Of a stretch of DNA of 64,000 nucleotides, positions 48,665-56,823 are shown one piece after another. Origin of the DNA: JACQWX01 sp041662295 (GTDB lineage: Bacteria > Elusimicrobiota > Elusimicrobia > UBA1565 > UBA9628). Made by a program: the position numbers and the translations under genes. The stretch spans positions 10,874-74,873 of the forward strand of contig JBAZSR010000001.1 in the NCBI GenBank assembly GCA_041662295.1, read 5' to 3'. The first letter of the stretch is position 1, and every line of letters begins with the position of its first letter. The notes under the pieces were generated by a model, which saw nothing but the letters and a program-made list of their open reading frames with translations, searched no databases and was not told the DNA's origin.

Positions 48665-49633
48665 ATGGAAGATCTCGGCCCCCTGCTCAAAGGCGTATCG
48701 CGGTCGTTCTATCTCTCCCTGAAAATCCTTCCCCCTGAGCTGAGACAGCAGATCTCCGTTGCCTACCTGCTTGCCCGAGCCAGCGACACCGTGGCTGACA
48801 CCAAGGTCGTTGCCAGGGAGAAGAGGCTCGGCCTTCTCAGATCCATGAGGAAGGGCGATTTTCAGCCCGTCGCCGGGCTCTCGGCGAGCCAGGCGCTCCC
48901 GGCCGAGTCGGAGCTTCTCTTGCGTTTGGCTGAGGTCGCCAAGCTCAAGGCCTCCTTCTGCGCGGAAGACCGCGTGCTCACGGACTGCCTGCTCGACACC
49001 ATCGTCAGCGGCCAGATTTTCGACTTGGAGCGCTTTGCCGGCGAGGATGCCGCATCCCTGACCGCCCTTTCGGACGAGGCCGAGCTCGACCACTACACCT
49101 ACATGGTGGCGGGGTGCGTAGGCGAGTTCTGGACCAAGCTGGCCGGCCTGCGGCTGCCTGCCCTCAAAGGCTGGGATACGGACCAACTCCTCAGTCTGGG
49201 TGTGGCTTTCGGCAAAGGCCTCCAGCTTGTCAATGTCCTGCGCGATGTGCCGCGGGACCTCAGGAACGGCAGGTGCTACCTGCCGGTCCTGACGCCCAAG
49301 GACCTGCTCGACCCGATGAATTATCCAGCTGTCCAGCCGCTGTACAACAGGCTCTTGGACACGGCTCTCGGACATCTCGAGGCTGGCTGGTGCTACACCC
49401 TGAGCATCCCGCCAAGCCTGTGGAAGCTGCGCCTGGCGTGCGCCTGGCCCATCTGGATCGGGCTCGAGACCATGGGGCTCCTGCGCAAGGGCAACCCGCT
49501 TGACCCGAAGCAGGTCATCATGGTGCCCCAGTGGAGGACGAACCTTCTCCTGGCCGAGTCTTTCCTGCTCTGCAGGAGCGACCGTCTCATGGAGCGCTCC
49601 TTCCAGCGCCGCCTCAAAAGGGCCCGCAGCTAG
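48665..49633 (+). CDS. Squalene/phytoene synthase family prenyltransferase
   Basis: A 322-residue all-alpha head-to-head synthase. SRSFYLSLKILP near residue 12; first Asp motif in LARASDTVADT (D...D); second NVLRDVPRDLRNGRCYLP near 185. The ARASDTxADT form is common in squalene-type rather than phytoene-type enzymes, so a C30 product is plausible. Convergent with the macro-domain gene, overlapping by 4 bp. Confidence 0.88.
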   Translation: MEDLGPLLKGVSRSFYLSLKILPPELRQQISVAYLLARASDTVADTKVVAREKRLGLLRSMRKGDFQPVAGLSASQALPAESELLLRLAEVAKLKASFCAEDRVLTDCLLDTIVSGQIFDLERFAGEDAASLTALSDEAELDHYTYMVAGCVGEFWTKLAGLRLPALKGWDTDQLLSLGVAFGKGLQLVNVLRDVPRDLRNGRCYLPVLTPKDLLDPMNYPAVQPLYNRLLDTALGHLEAGWCYTLSIPPSLWKLRLACAWPIWIGLETMGLLRKGNPLDPKQVIMVPQWRTNLLLAESFLLCRSDRLMERSFQRRLKRARS

Positions 49634-50100
49634 CCGGCCTTTTTCAATACCACGATCCGGATATCTCCGGGAAAATCCGCGGCAGCGGCCTCTTCGGTCA
49701 TCATCTTCAGCACCTGTTCAGGACTGCCGCCTCCGGTGCCTGCGCCGATGAGCGGGAACGCGATGGAGGAGAACCCCTTCTGTTTCGCCAAGGCTAGGGC
49801 ATTAACTACCGAAGCCCTGACGGATGCTTCCGAAGAGCGCCACCACAGGCTGATGCCCGCGACATGGATGATGGCCTTGAACGGGAGCCTGCCCGGGCCT
49901 GTCAGCACCGCGCCGCCCAAGGGGATGGGGCCCATCCTTCCCAGTTCGAGGAACGGCGCATAGCCTCCGCGCTTCTTGATGGCGCCTGAGACGCCCTGCG
50001 GGAGCAGCAGCCACCACGGGATGATGTTCCTGTTCCAGGCATTGACGATGCAGTCGACCTTCTGGTCGAGGAGGTCGCCTTCGATGACGTGGACAGACAT
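49630..50100 (-). CDS. Macro-domain protein
   Basis: A 156-residue ADP-ribose-binding macro fold from ATG 50100: VIEGDLLDQKVDCIVNAWN, GVSGAIKKRGG, LGGAVLTGPGRLPFKAIIHVAG and SSIAFPLIGAGTGGG. It has the GAGTGG loop and a central Asn, but the active-site pattern of MacroD hydrolases is not complete. Starts 7 bp after a nucleoside-phosphorylase gene, suggesting a shared nucleotide or ADP-ribose salvage role. Confidence 0.85.
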   Translation of the reverse strand: MSVHVIEGDLLDQKVDCIVNAWNRNIIPWWLLLPQGVSGAIKKRGGYAPFLELGRMGPIPLGGAVLTGPGRLPFKAIIHVAGISLWWRSSEASVRASVVNALALAKQKGFSSIAFPLIGAGTGGGSPEQVLKMMTEEAAAADFPGDIRIVVLKKAG

Positions 50101-50107
50101 GAGGGCC

Positions 50108-50899
50108 TTAGCGCCGGCGGCGGAGGGGAGCATCCAATTCCACGCATGCCTCCACAGACAGCCAGAAGAGTCGTTCTCTTGCGGATATCCGCATCCCAAA
50201 GTGGCGGGGATCCCATTTTAGGCCGCTGACATCGTCGCCGCCGTACAGGAATTGGCCGATTTTGACCTTCCGGAATGCGGCGACGGCGAACAGGGCCGCG
50301 GCTTCCATTTCAACGGTCAGGCAACCCTGGCTTCGACGGCGGGCGACTTTGGCGCGCGTTTCTCTATAGAATGCGTCGGTTGTCCAAGTCTTGCCTTTCA
50401 GAAAAGGGCACTTGTGGCGCTTCAAGACCCGGAGCATCGCCCTGACGACCTTGGGGGAAGGACGTGCTTCTGCCAAGGGCGGGAGGTAGTGGTAGGATGT
50501 CCCCTCGTCACGGACAGCGGACGTGGGGATGATGATGTCCCCGCTGGCGATCGAACGGTCGAGGACCCCGGCACCGCCGCAGACGACGAACTTCCTGCCC
50601 CCTCTTGCGATGACCTCTTCGAAAAGCCCGGCAGCCAGGGATGCGCCGACGGCAGCGGGAATGACTCCTAAGACATGCCCGCCAAATGTCCCCTTGTAGA
50701 CCGGGACTTTTCCCATCTCAGATTTCAGCGGAGGGAGTTCGGTGAGGGAGAGCCGCTTCCTGGCCCCATCGATGACCTCCCGAAAGAAGCATAGGACGCA
50801 AAGAGGGGGCACATCTCTATGTTTGATCACCTTATGCGGCTCTATGATCGCTTCGCGCGTTGGATCGAAATCAAGGAGCGGGATTGGCTGTCTTTTCAT
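50108..50899 (-). CDS. Nucleoside phosphorylase/nucleosidase family protein
   Basis: A 263-residue PNP/UDP-fold enzyme: KFVVCGGAGVLDRSIASGDIIIPTSAVRDEGTSYHY carries the family-typical core, and CLTVEMEAAALFAVAAFRKV contains the catalytic glutamate/acid motif (VEMEAAA). Phosphorolysis or hydrolysis of a nucleoside or methylthioadenosine-type substrate is likely; the exact base is not clear. Operonic with the macro-domain gene. Confidence 0.85.
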   Translation of the reverse strand: MKRQPIPLLDFDPTREAIIEPHKVIKHRDVPPLCVLCFFREVIDGARKRLSLTELPPLKSEMGKVPVYKGTFGGHVLGVIPAAVGASLAAGLFEEVIARGGRKFVVCGGAGVLDRSIASGDIIIPTSAVRDEGTSYHYLPPLAEARPSPKVVRAMLRVLKRHKCPFLKGKTWTTDAFYRETRAKVARRRSQGCLTVEMEAAALFAVAAFRKVKIGQFLYGGDDVSGLKWDPRHFGMRISARERLFWLSVEACVELDAPLRRRR

Positions 50900-51028
50900 G
50901 GTCTACACCTGCGCCGATGGATGGTCCATTGTCCTCCAGCGTTCGTCTGGCTGGGAGTATACAAAGGGCGCTTCCAGATTTGCCATGGGTAGTGAGGCAC
51001 GGCCTTGGCTCGAACGCGGCCGGCTTCG

Positions 51029-51102
51029 GCCTGAATTTCTGGTTGCGTATCCATTCATTCTCCTCGCCCCAGGGCCAGGGGAATAGCGTTTCTATGAATT
51101 TT
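51029..51102. repeat. Dispersed 75-bp intergenic repeat, copy B
   Basis: Partner of 40216-40290. It lies in the 308-bp spacer 50900-51207, between the nucleoside-phosphorylase start and the terminator of the NYN gene. A short hairpin (ACTTTC/GAAAGT) follows at about 51104-51120. The rest of the spacer shows nothing else apart from a possible TATACT at about 50959. Confidence 0.6.
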
Positions 51103-51150
51103 ACTTTCATCGCGAAAGTGAAATGCGCGGAAACGCAAGCAGGTCTCCTG

Positions 51151-51193
51151 AAAAAACGAGCCCCTGGCCGAAAGGTCCGGACCAGGGGCTCGT
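51151..51193 (-). terminator. Rho-independent terminator of the NYN gene
   Basis: Perfect 12-bp inverted repeat (51156-51167 with 51182-51193). On the minus strand the stem is followed by TTTTTT. Lies 15 bp after the NYN gene stop. Confidence 0.85.
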
Positions 51194-51207
51194 TGGCGCG
51201 GAGGTGG

Positions 51208-51936
51208 CTACAGGCTGTAGGTGATCCTGTTGTCGTTGATGATGACCTTGCCGGTCTGCAGGAGGGCTTCCAGGATGTCGGCTGCTGGCGGAAGGGTCTT
51301 GCCCGCGCCGTGCTGGTTCTGCAGGTAGTTCAGGAAGCGGACCTTGGTCGAGGGCCGCTGGTTGGCGGAAAGGCGTTCGAGGGCCGCCAGGACCTTGGAT
51401 TCCGCGACATGGCCGGCGCCGTTGGAGCCTGCCGGTTCCGTTGGGGCGGGAGCCTTGGGGGCCTGGGATGACTGACGTCCGCCCGAGCGGCGGCCGCCTC
51501 GGCGGGAGCGTCCGCCGCGGTCAGGGCTCGCGCTGGAGCGGCTCGGCCGCCTCTCCGGGGCAGGGCTTGGGAGCTGACAGCTCTTGCCGAGGTTGTCGAC
51601 CCTGCGGCTCTCGCGGCCGTTCTCGCTGATGTAGCGGAGCAGGGCGTCGTAGCCCTTGTCGCGGGAGAGCACGGTGAAGCCGATGGACTTGTCCGCTTCG
51701 ACGTCCATGCGGCCGAGCATGTAGCTGAGGTGGAAGTCGAGGTTGTTCTTGCCCTCGCCGCCGATCTTGACCCACTCAACGCGGGTGCCGAGGCTCTGCA
51801 GGCGCTGGACGAGCTCGAAGTCGAGCTTGTTCTGGCCCCTGCCCACGAAGATGATGATCTTGTCGAAGGCGCCGCCGCCTTCCTCCAGCTTCACTTTTTG
51901 CGTATTTTCGAAGTCAATGAACAGATAATGAGACAC
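51208..51936 (-). CDS. NYN/PIN-like domain protein with Arg/Gly-rich linker
   Basis: A 242-residue protein from GTG 51936, with AGGAGG nine bases upstream. The N-terminal nuclease fold shows YLFIDFENTQKVKLE, IIIFVGRGQNKLD, KNNLDFHLSYMLGR and FTVLSRDKGYDALLRY, giving the acidic cluster of PIN/NYN RNases. The middle is Arg/Gly/Ser-rich (GGRSRRGGRRSGGRQ), probably RNA-binding, and the last 70 residues resemble a small winged helix. It ends at a strong terminator. An RNA-processing role is inferred. Confidence 0.78.
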   Translation of the reverse strand: MSHYLFIDFENTQKVKLEEGGGAFDKIIIFVGRGQNKLDFELVQRLQSLGTRVEWVKIGGEGKNNLDFHLSYMLGRMDVEADKSIGFTVLSRDKGYDALLRYISENGRESRRVDNLGKSCQLPSPAPERRPSRSSASPDRGGRSRRGGRRSGGRQSSQAPKAPAPTEPAGSNGAGHVAESKVLAALERLSANQRPSTKVRFLNYLQNQHGAGKTLPPAADILEALLQTGKVIINDNRITYSL

Positions 51937-52031
51937 TAACTGATTCCTCCTGGGTGCGTCTATAATGGATTCAGACCGTCTGGCAGGACCCGGCTTGGGG
52001 AAGAGGGATGCAAGAAGACCGAACACTCCGG

Positions 52032-53918
52032 TCATTGTACCTTTTTCCAGGGGCCCGCGCCAACAGCGTCGATGAACGGCTGCTCCCGAAGGGGCCGCTC
52101 GAGGAACTCTGCGACGAGGGCCGCGGGATCCTTGGTTGCGCCCGAGTCGAGCACGACTTCGCGGAACCGGCGCGCCATGATGGGGTCGGGCTGGTCCTTC
52201 GGCCCGAACCCGGAGAACAGGTCCTCGGCCGCGACTCCGGCCCAGAGCGGCCCGAAGCCGCGGCCGGCGTCCGTGACCAGGAACGCGAGGTCAGCCGGGC
52301 CGCAGGCCCTGGGAGGGGTGAGGAGGCCGATCTCCAGGGATATGCGGCCAAGTTCTCCGCAGAGGTCCAGGACCTGGGTCGTATGGCTCCTTCGGCCGAA
52401 CTCGGCGCGGGCTGTGGCTTCAAGGGTGTCGAGGGCCGAGGTCGCGGCAAGGGCTTGGGGCAGCAGCTGGGCCAGCTCCCGGGGCAGTGGGATGCCGTTG
52501 GCAAGCCGCGGCAAGAGGGTCGGCAGCCCGCTGGGAGACCAGGCCCAGCGCTCGAAGACCATGCCGGGGACCTCGGCGAAATCCCAAGGCGCTTCGGCGG
52601 ACGAGAAGCTGGCGTAGCGGTTCCTGCTCGATATGAGGTACAGGGCTTTGCCGAACGCCCTCAGCATGGGCCGGGCTTGGTCCAGGGGGAGCAGGGCCTG
52701 CTTGCCTTTCGGGGGCCTGGGCAGGCTCGCCACAAGGGCCGCGATGCCCGGCTGGCGCAGGCCGTCGCTGGTCTGCCGGGGCCGGAGCAGGCTGAAGGCA
52801 GCGGTCTCTTCGGTCTTGCCGGGCCTGGCGTAGAGGTCGAGGTAGAGATAACCGAGCGTCTCACCTTGCTCCGCGAGGACGGCCAAGACGCGTGCATCCG
52901 GGTGCCAGGCAGGGGCCTGGCCCGCGTCTTTGAGGCGCAGGCCATAGAGGCTGCGGCTGAGCTCGGCCATGCCGTCGAGGAAGGCCCGGAGGGGCAGGCC
53001 ATCTTTGATGTCGCTGGCCGCATCTCCCAGGACATAGTCCTGGAGCTTCTTGCGGTAGGCGCTCCTCTCTTCCGGGTGGAGGGCTCGTTTCTTGTCAGCG
53101 GGTTCAGCGAGGGCCTTGAGCCCTTCCATGGTCTGGAGTTGTCTGTCTCCCGCGGGCCTGATCCCTGAAGCGAGCCTGTCCAAGAACCACTCCACCGCGA
53201 GCGGGTTGCCGAGCATCCGGCTTTCGTACTCGAAGTGTGCGTGGGAAGGATATCCCAGGAGCCGGGCAGCTTCCTCCCGCGACCTGAGGAGGCGGCTGAG
53301 GCTGACAGCGCTGTCTCTCGCCGTTTCCGTGGACGCGGCGTTCTTGAGGAAGAACGCTTCGAGGAGCCGGATCTCCTCCTTGACCTTGGACAGCCGGCCG
53401 CGTTCCTTCGCTGGAAGGGCCGCGCCGTGGCGCTTGAATTGCCGGAGCTGGTGGTCCACCAGCCGCTTGGGTTCGCCGGCCAGGGGCTCCTTGAGGTCCG
53501 CGTATTGCCGCAGAGCGAGGTAGAGGTCGGGCCTGGACCAGGTCTCCTCTTCGAACACACGGACCTGCTCCCCGCAGGCCAGGGCGGCCTTGCGCATGGT
53601 CTTGGCCGTGGAGACGAAGGCGAGCATCGAGAGGGGGTCCGCAGCTTCGCGACATTCAGCGAGGCTGTTCTCGATGGTCTCAGGGGTGTTGGAGAAATCT
53701 CGGTTGGCCTCGGATATGCCGACCGCGGCCTGCAGGCCGGAACGTCCACGGGTAATCGCATCGAGACAGGACTTGGCCACTGCCTTGGCGGAAGCGGGAG
53801 GGGCGGGGAGGGCGGGACGGAACTCCGCGGCCAGAGCACTGCCGCAGGCCAGGACGATAGCGGCGATGACGGTGCCGATGACGGTGCCGGGGATTAAGTT
53901 GCTTAAGTTGTCATGCAC
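52032..53918 (-). CDS. M3 oligopeptidase homologue without HEXXH site (pseudo-peptidase)
   Basis: A 628-residue exported protein aligning to the whole M3 thimet-oligopeptidase fold, including YPSHAHFEYESRMLGNP and WDFAEVPGMVFERWAW. Where M3 enzymes have HEFGH there is RAFGK at about residue 420; the third ligand Glu in DFAEVPG remains. Catalysis is therefore unlikely. The only reasonable start is GTG 53918, which lies in the loop of a long inverted repeat; the first 20 residues are hydrophobic with a lipobox-like VLAC but lack positive charge. Downstream of an M14 carboxypeptidase gene. Confidence 0.8.
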   Translation of the reverse strand: MHDNLSNLIPGTVIGTVIAAIVLACGSALAAEFRPALPAPPASAKAVAKSCLDAITRGRSGLQAAVGISEANRDFSNTPETIENSLAECREAADPLSMLAFVSTAKTMRKAALACGEQVRVFEEETWSRPDLYLALRQYADLKEPLAGEPKRLVDHQLRQFKRHGAALPAKERGRLSKVKEEIRLLEAFFLKNAASTETARDSAVSLSRLLRSREEAARLLGYPSHAHFEYESRMLGNPLAVEWFLDRLASGIRPAGDRQLQTMEGLKALAEPADKKRALHPEERSAYRKKLQDYVLGDAASDIKDGLPLRAFLDGMAELSRSLYGLRLKDAGQAPAWHPDARVLAVLAEQGETLGYLYLDLYARPGKTEETAAFSLLRPRQTSDGLRQPGIAALVASLPRPPKGKQALLPLDQARPMLRAFGKALYLISSRNRYASFSSAEAPWDFAEVPGMVFERWAWSPSGLPTLLPRLANGIPLPRELAQLLPQALAATSALDTLEATARAEFGRRSHTTQVLDLCGELGRISLEIGLLTPPRACGPADLAFLVTDAGRGFGPLWAGVAAEDLFSGFGPKDQPDPIMARRFREVVLDSGATKDPAALVAEFLERPLREQPFIDAVGAGPWKKVQ

Positions 53919-53956
53919 GGGATCAGGAGAACTTAAATAACTTAATCCCCGGCACC
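53883..53956. repeat. REPIN-like long inverted repeat
   Basis: 27-nt arms (53883-53909 and 53930-53956) with 25 pairs matching and a 20-nt loop. The right arm contains AACTTA-AAT-AACTTA, the same core as the transposase element ends at 56782. It separates the M14 and M3 genes and overlaps the M3 start. Confidence 0.8.
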
Positions 53957-53972
53957 GGGTCAAGGCGGAAGG

Positions 53973-55316
53973 TCAGCGGCCGCTGTTGGCGTGGAACGGC
54001 CGGTCCTCGGCGCCCGCGACCGCGTCTCCAGCGGCGGGGGCGCGAAGCGGGTCGTCGGCCAGGCCGATGAGGTAGAGGGCGGGCCTGAGGTTGGCCGCGA
54101 AGGTCGTGGCGATGGCGGGCACGCCGGGATAGAAGCCGCCGTCCCAGAGGGACTTCGGGGAGAGCTCGAAGGTGAAGGAGTAGATGCCGAGGGCCGCCCA
54201 GGCCCAGTCCGTGGTGTCGCCCGAGGCGGTGTAGAGCTCGCTCGACTGCTGGGGGGTGTACCCGTTCATCTTGGCCATGGTCTCGGCCATGGCCTTGTAC
54301 GCGGCCAGGGCCGGCGCCTCGGAGATGGGGGCGTCGGTGTAGCCCCAGGGATAGAGGATGAGTTCGCTGAAGGTGTGGTATGCCAACAGGACCTTGATGT
54401 TGGGCCGCGCCTCAAGGAAGGTCTTGACGCTCCCGGTCTCGGGCTCGGAGAAGGGCGCGGAGCCGCAGTAGGTGTCCGCGCGCGGGTTGTCGGAAGCGCC
54501 GGTCTCGCACCAGTGGTGGCCGTAGTTGCGGTTCAAGTCCACGCCCACGGACTTGTCGCCGTTGGGCCGCATGTTCTTGCGGTGCATGTGGTAGCGGTCG
54601 CCTTCGATGTCGTATTCCGAGCCGTCCGGGTTGATGTTGGGGATGATGTAGATGTCGCGGGAGCCCAGCAGGGCCGCGATCTCGGGCTTGGCGCGGTTCT
54701 CGACAAGGTGCTGGGCCAGGAGGAGCGCCATCTCCGTGGAGAGGTGCTCGCGCGCGTGGTGGGTGGCCATGAACGCGATCCCGGGCTTGGCGCTCGGCGC
54801 GGTCCCTTGGGCCGAGGTGTTGAGGCGCAGGGCGATGATGTCGCGGCCGAGGAAGCTCCTTCCGATGGAGAAGGTCGAGGCGAGCCGCGGGGCAGAGGCC
54901 ACGAGGCCGCGGAGCAGCGCTCCTGCCTCCGCGTAATTATGGAAGGATGCGTCCTCCGAGGGGAAGTCCTTGGCCGTGGCCCTTCTTTGGAGCGGGACCG
55001 CGCTCTCGACCTCGATGCCGGCTTGCTTGAGGGCGGCGATGGTCTCGGGCAGGGCCGCGCCCATCATGCGGTTTCCGCGGATCTCCTCGATGGCGAAGCC
55101 CGCCTCAGAGGCGAGCGTGCGGCTCTCCCTGTCCGGCCCGACCGCGGTCACCCAGAGCCGGTCGGCGACCTCGGCCGCGAGGTCCGTGGAGGGGGACGCC
55201 ATTTTGGGCACGCCGAGGTCCAGGCTGGCGCCGCGGCTGTCAAAGGCGGGGTCCGGGAAGGCCCACGAGAGAGTCGGGCCGCAAAGGAGGACGATGAGAA
55301 GCTCGGCGGTTCTCAT
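53973..55316 (-). CDS. M14-family zinc carboxypeptidase, exported
   Basis: A 447-residue protein. Signal peptide (LIVLLCGPTLSWA), a pro-like N-terminal region to about 125, then the carboxypeptidase fold with HHAREHLSTE (zinc His and Glu), NPDGSEY and RNYGHHW substrate-binding segments, the third ligand in LAYHTFSELI, and catalytic Glu in YSFTFELSP. All residues for zinc binding and catalysis are present, in contrast to the M3 homologue beside it. Confidence 0.92.
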   Translation of the reverse strand: MRTAELLIVLLCGPTLSWAFPDPAFDSRGASLDLGVPKMASPSTDLAAEVADRLWVTAVGPDRESRTLASEAGFAIEEIRGNRMMGAALPETIAALKQAGIEVESAVPLQRRATAKDFPSEDASFHNYAEAGALLRGLVASAPRLASTFSIGRSFLGRDIIALRLNTSAQGTAPSAKPGIAFMATHHAREHLSTEMALLLAQHLVENRAKPEIAALLGSRDIYIIPNINPDGSEYDIEGDRYHMHRKNMRPNGDKSVGVDLNRNYGHHWCETGASDNPRADTYCGSAPFSEPETGSVKTFLEARPNIKVLLAYHTFSELILYPWGYTDAPISEAPALAAYKAMAETMAKMNGYTPQQSSELYTASGDTTDWAWAALGIYSFTFELSPKSLWDGGFYPGVPAIATTFAANLRPALYLIGLADDPLRAPAAGDAVAGAEDRPFHANSGR

Positions 55317-55353
55317 GGAAGTATTATAGATGTTGCTCTCCGGAGGGTCAATG

Positions 55354-55390
55354 AAAAAGGGACCTTGGACCCACGCGCGCCTGGGCCCAA
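55354..55390 (-). terminator. Candidate terminator after the PrcB-domain gene
   Basis: Minus strand: TTGGGCCCA pairs with TGGGTCCAA (one G-T), extended by GGCC/GGTCC, then CCTTTTTC. Lies 4 bp after the stop at 55395. Confidence 0.55.
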
Positions 55391-55394
55391 AGGC

Positions 55395-56252
55395 CTACTT
55401 CTCCAGCTTGAACGCGACAGGGGTGTTCCCTGCCGGCGCTGCCAGGAGCGCGTAGGGCGAGCACGGTGTCGCGACCGGCTTGGAAGCCGGGTCCGGAGGG
55501 ATCTCGCGGTAGCGCACGACCAGGGCCTTGGGGGAGTGGGCCGCGTCCAGGATCTCCACGGACCAGCCCGCGGTAGGCCGCTTCCCGAGGAACACGGCCA
55601 CGACCCGGTGGCGGGTGAAGTCCACCTGGGGCATGGGCTCCTGGGTCAGCCGGGTCCAGAACACGCGCCAGGCCCCTTGGTCCGTCACGACCTGCGTTCC
55701 TGCTTGGTGGTGGCCGGAGTAGGAGCCGCTCCACCGCGTCGGGGCCTCGCCGTCCGCGATGGGGCCGGCGGCCGTGGGAGCCTTGGCCAAGAGCTTGGCC
55801 GTGTCTCCGGAGATGGGCACGGGCCGGTTGTAGTCGCCCATGAGTGCTTCCCGGAGGGCTTTGAGCTGGTCGATGTAGCCGCGGAACCGTTCCCGGCGCT
55901 CCGCCAGAGGGACGTGCGCCATGGGCGGGGGGGCTGGGTCTGCGAACACGTCCTCTTTATCGTCCTTGGTCAGCGTGATGCCGACAGGGGCGGGCGGGCC
56001 GCCCTTATCCTTGCCGGCCCCGTCCGCGAGGATGAGCTTGGTCGGGTCCTCGCTCGTGTCCGGGGTGATGACCATGCCTTCCCCAGGCGTCGGTGAGGGA
56101 GTGATGGGTGCGCTATCCGATGGGAGCGCCTTGAAGTCAGGCGCGGGAGGCTGCTCGCTCCGGCGCACGGCCAGGAGGATGAGGATCCCGGCGGCGCCCG
56201 CGGCCAGGCCGATGCCGAGACGGGTCGGCAGAGGGCCGCGGGGAAGAGGCAT
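55395..56252 (-). CDS. Membrane-anchored PrcB-domain protein
   Basis: A 285-residue protein: N-terminal transmembrane helix (about 11-29), Pro/Ala-rich linker, then a coiled helix (ERRERFRGYIDQLKALREAL) and a C-terminal PrcB_C-like domain, GAWRVFWTRLTQEPMPQVDF, HRVVAVFLGKRPTAGWSVEI, VRYREIPPDPA, ending PVAFKLEK. PrcB was described as a partner of a spirochaete protease complex; here no PrcA-like protease is adjacent. Four bases before coaD's stop. Confidence 0.75.
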   Translation of the reverse strand: MPLPRGPLPTRLGIGLAAGAAGILILLAVRRSEQPPAPDFKALPSDSAPITPSPTPGEGMVITPDTSEDPTKLILADGAGKDKGGPPAPVGITLTKDDKEDVFADPAPPPMAHVPLAERRERFRGYIDQLKALREALMGDYNRPVPISGDTAKLLAKAPTAAGPIADGEAPTRWSGSYSGHHQAGTQVVTDQGAWRVFWTRLTQEPMPQVDFTRHRVVAVFLGKRPTAGWSVEILDAAHSPKALVVRYREIPPDPASKPVATPCSPYALLAAPAGNTPVAFKLEK

Positions 56253-56255
56253 GGG

Positions 56256-56747
56256 TCAAGCCTTGAACTTCCGGGCGAGCTGGCGGGCCACGAACGGGGT
56301 GACGAAGTCCACGACAGGGGCTCCCAGCCTCGCGACCTCCCGGACCATGGAGGAGGAGAGGTAGGCGTATTTCTCGTCCGGCATGAGGAACACGGTCTCG
56401 ATCGACCCCGAGAGGCGCCTGTTCATGGAGGCCAGTTGGAACTCGTAGTCCATGTCCGAGACCACGCGCAGGCCGCGGATGAGGATCTTGGCGTGCCGGG
56501 TCTTGAGGAAGTCCACGAGCAGTCCCGAGTAGGTGTCCGCCTCGGCGTTCGGGATGTGGCGGATGGCGTCCTCGACCATGCGCAGGCGCTCGGAGACGCT
56601 GAAGGTGTGCTTCTTGGCCGGGTTGTGGGCGACCGCCACGATGACCGAGGAGAAGACCCGGCTGGTGCGTTGGATGACGTCGAGATGGCCGCGGGTCAGC
56701 GGGTCGAAGCTGCCCGGGTAGACAGCGATCCCATGTCGTTGAGTCAT
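56256..56747 (-). CDS. coaD: Phosphopantetheine adenylyltransferase
   Basis: A 163-residue enzyme making dephospho-CoA. Nucleotidyltransferase signatures YPGSFDPLTRGHLDVI, KILIRGLRVVSDMDYEFQLA and YLSSSMVREVARLG are all present. Length is standard. Its ATG lies 21 bp from the left inverted repeat of the transposase element. Confidence 0.96.
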   Translation of the reverse strand: MTQRHGIAVYPGSFDPLTRGHLDVIQRTSRVFSSVIVAVAHNPAKKHTFSVSERLRMVEDAIRHIPNAEADTYSGLLVDFLKTRHAKILIRGLRVVSDMDYEFQLASMNRRLSGSIETVFLMPDEKYAYLSSSMVREVARLGAPVVDFVTPFVARQLARKFKA

Positions 56748-56768
56748 GCCCCGAATCTACCATTTTTG

Positions 56769-56790
56769 GGGTGTCACACCTCAACTTATG
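56769..56790 (+). repeat. Left terminal inverted repeat of the RAYT element
   Basis: 22 bp, starting GGGTGTCACACC and ending CAACTTATG, perfectly matched to 57735-57756. The following bases GAACTTATTTGG extend imperfect symmetry. Confidence 0.88.
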
Positions 56791-56823
56791 GAACTTATTT
56801 GGGGGGTCACTCGTATATAGTGT

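Noticed and set aside
49630..50100. DarTG-type system (macro-domain antitoxin)
   Set aside because: No DarT-like DNA ADP-ribosyltransferase is near; neighbour is a nucleoside phosphorylase.
50871..51110. 79-codon minus-strand frame over repeat copy B
   Set aside because: The equivalent frame in copy A has stop codons, so the shared sequence is not evidently coding.
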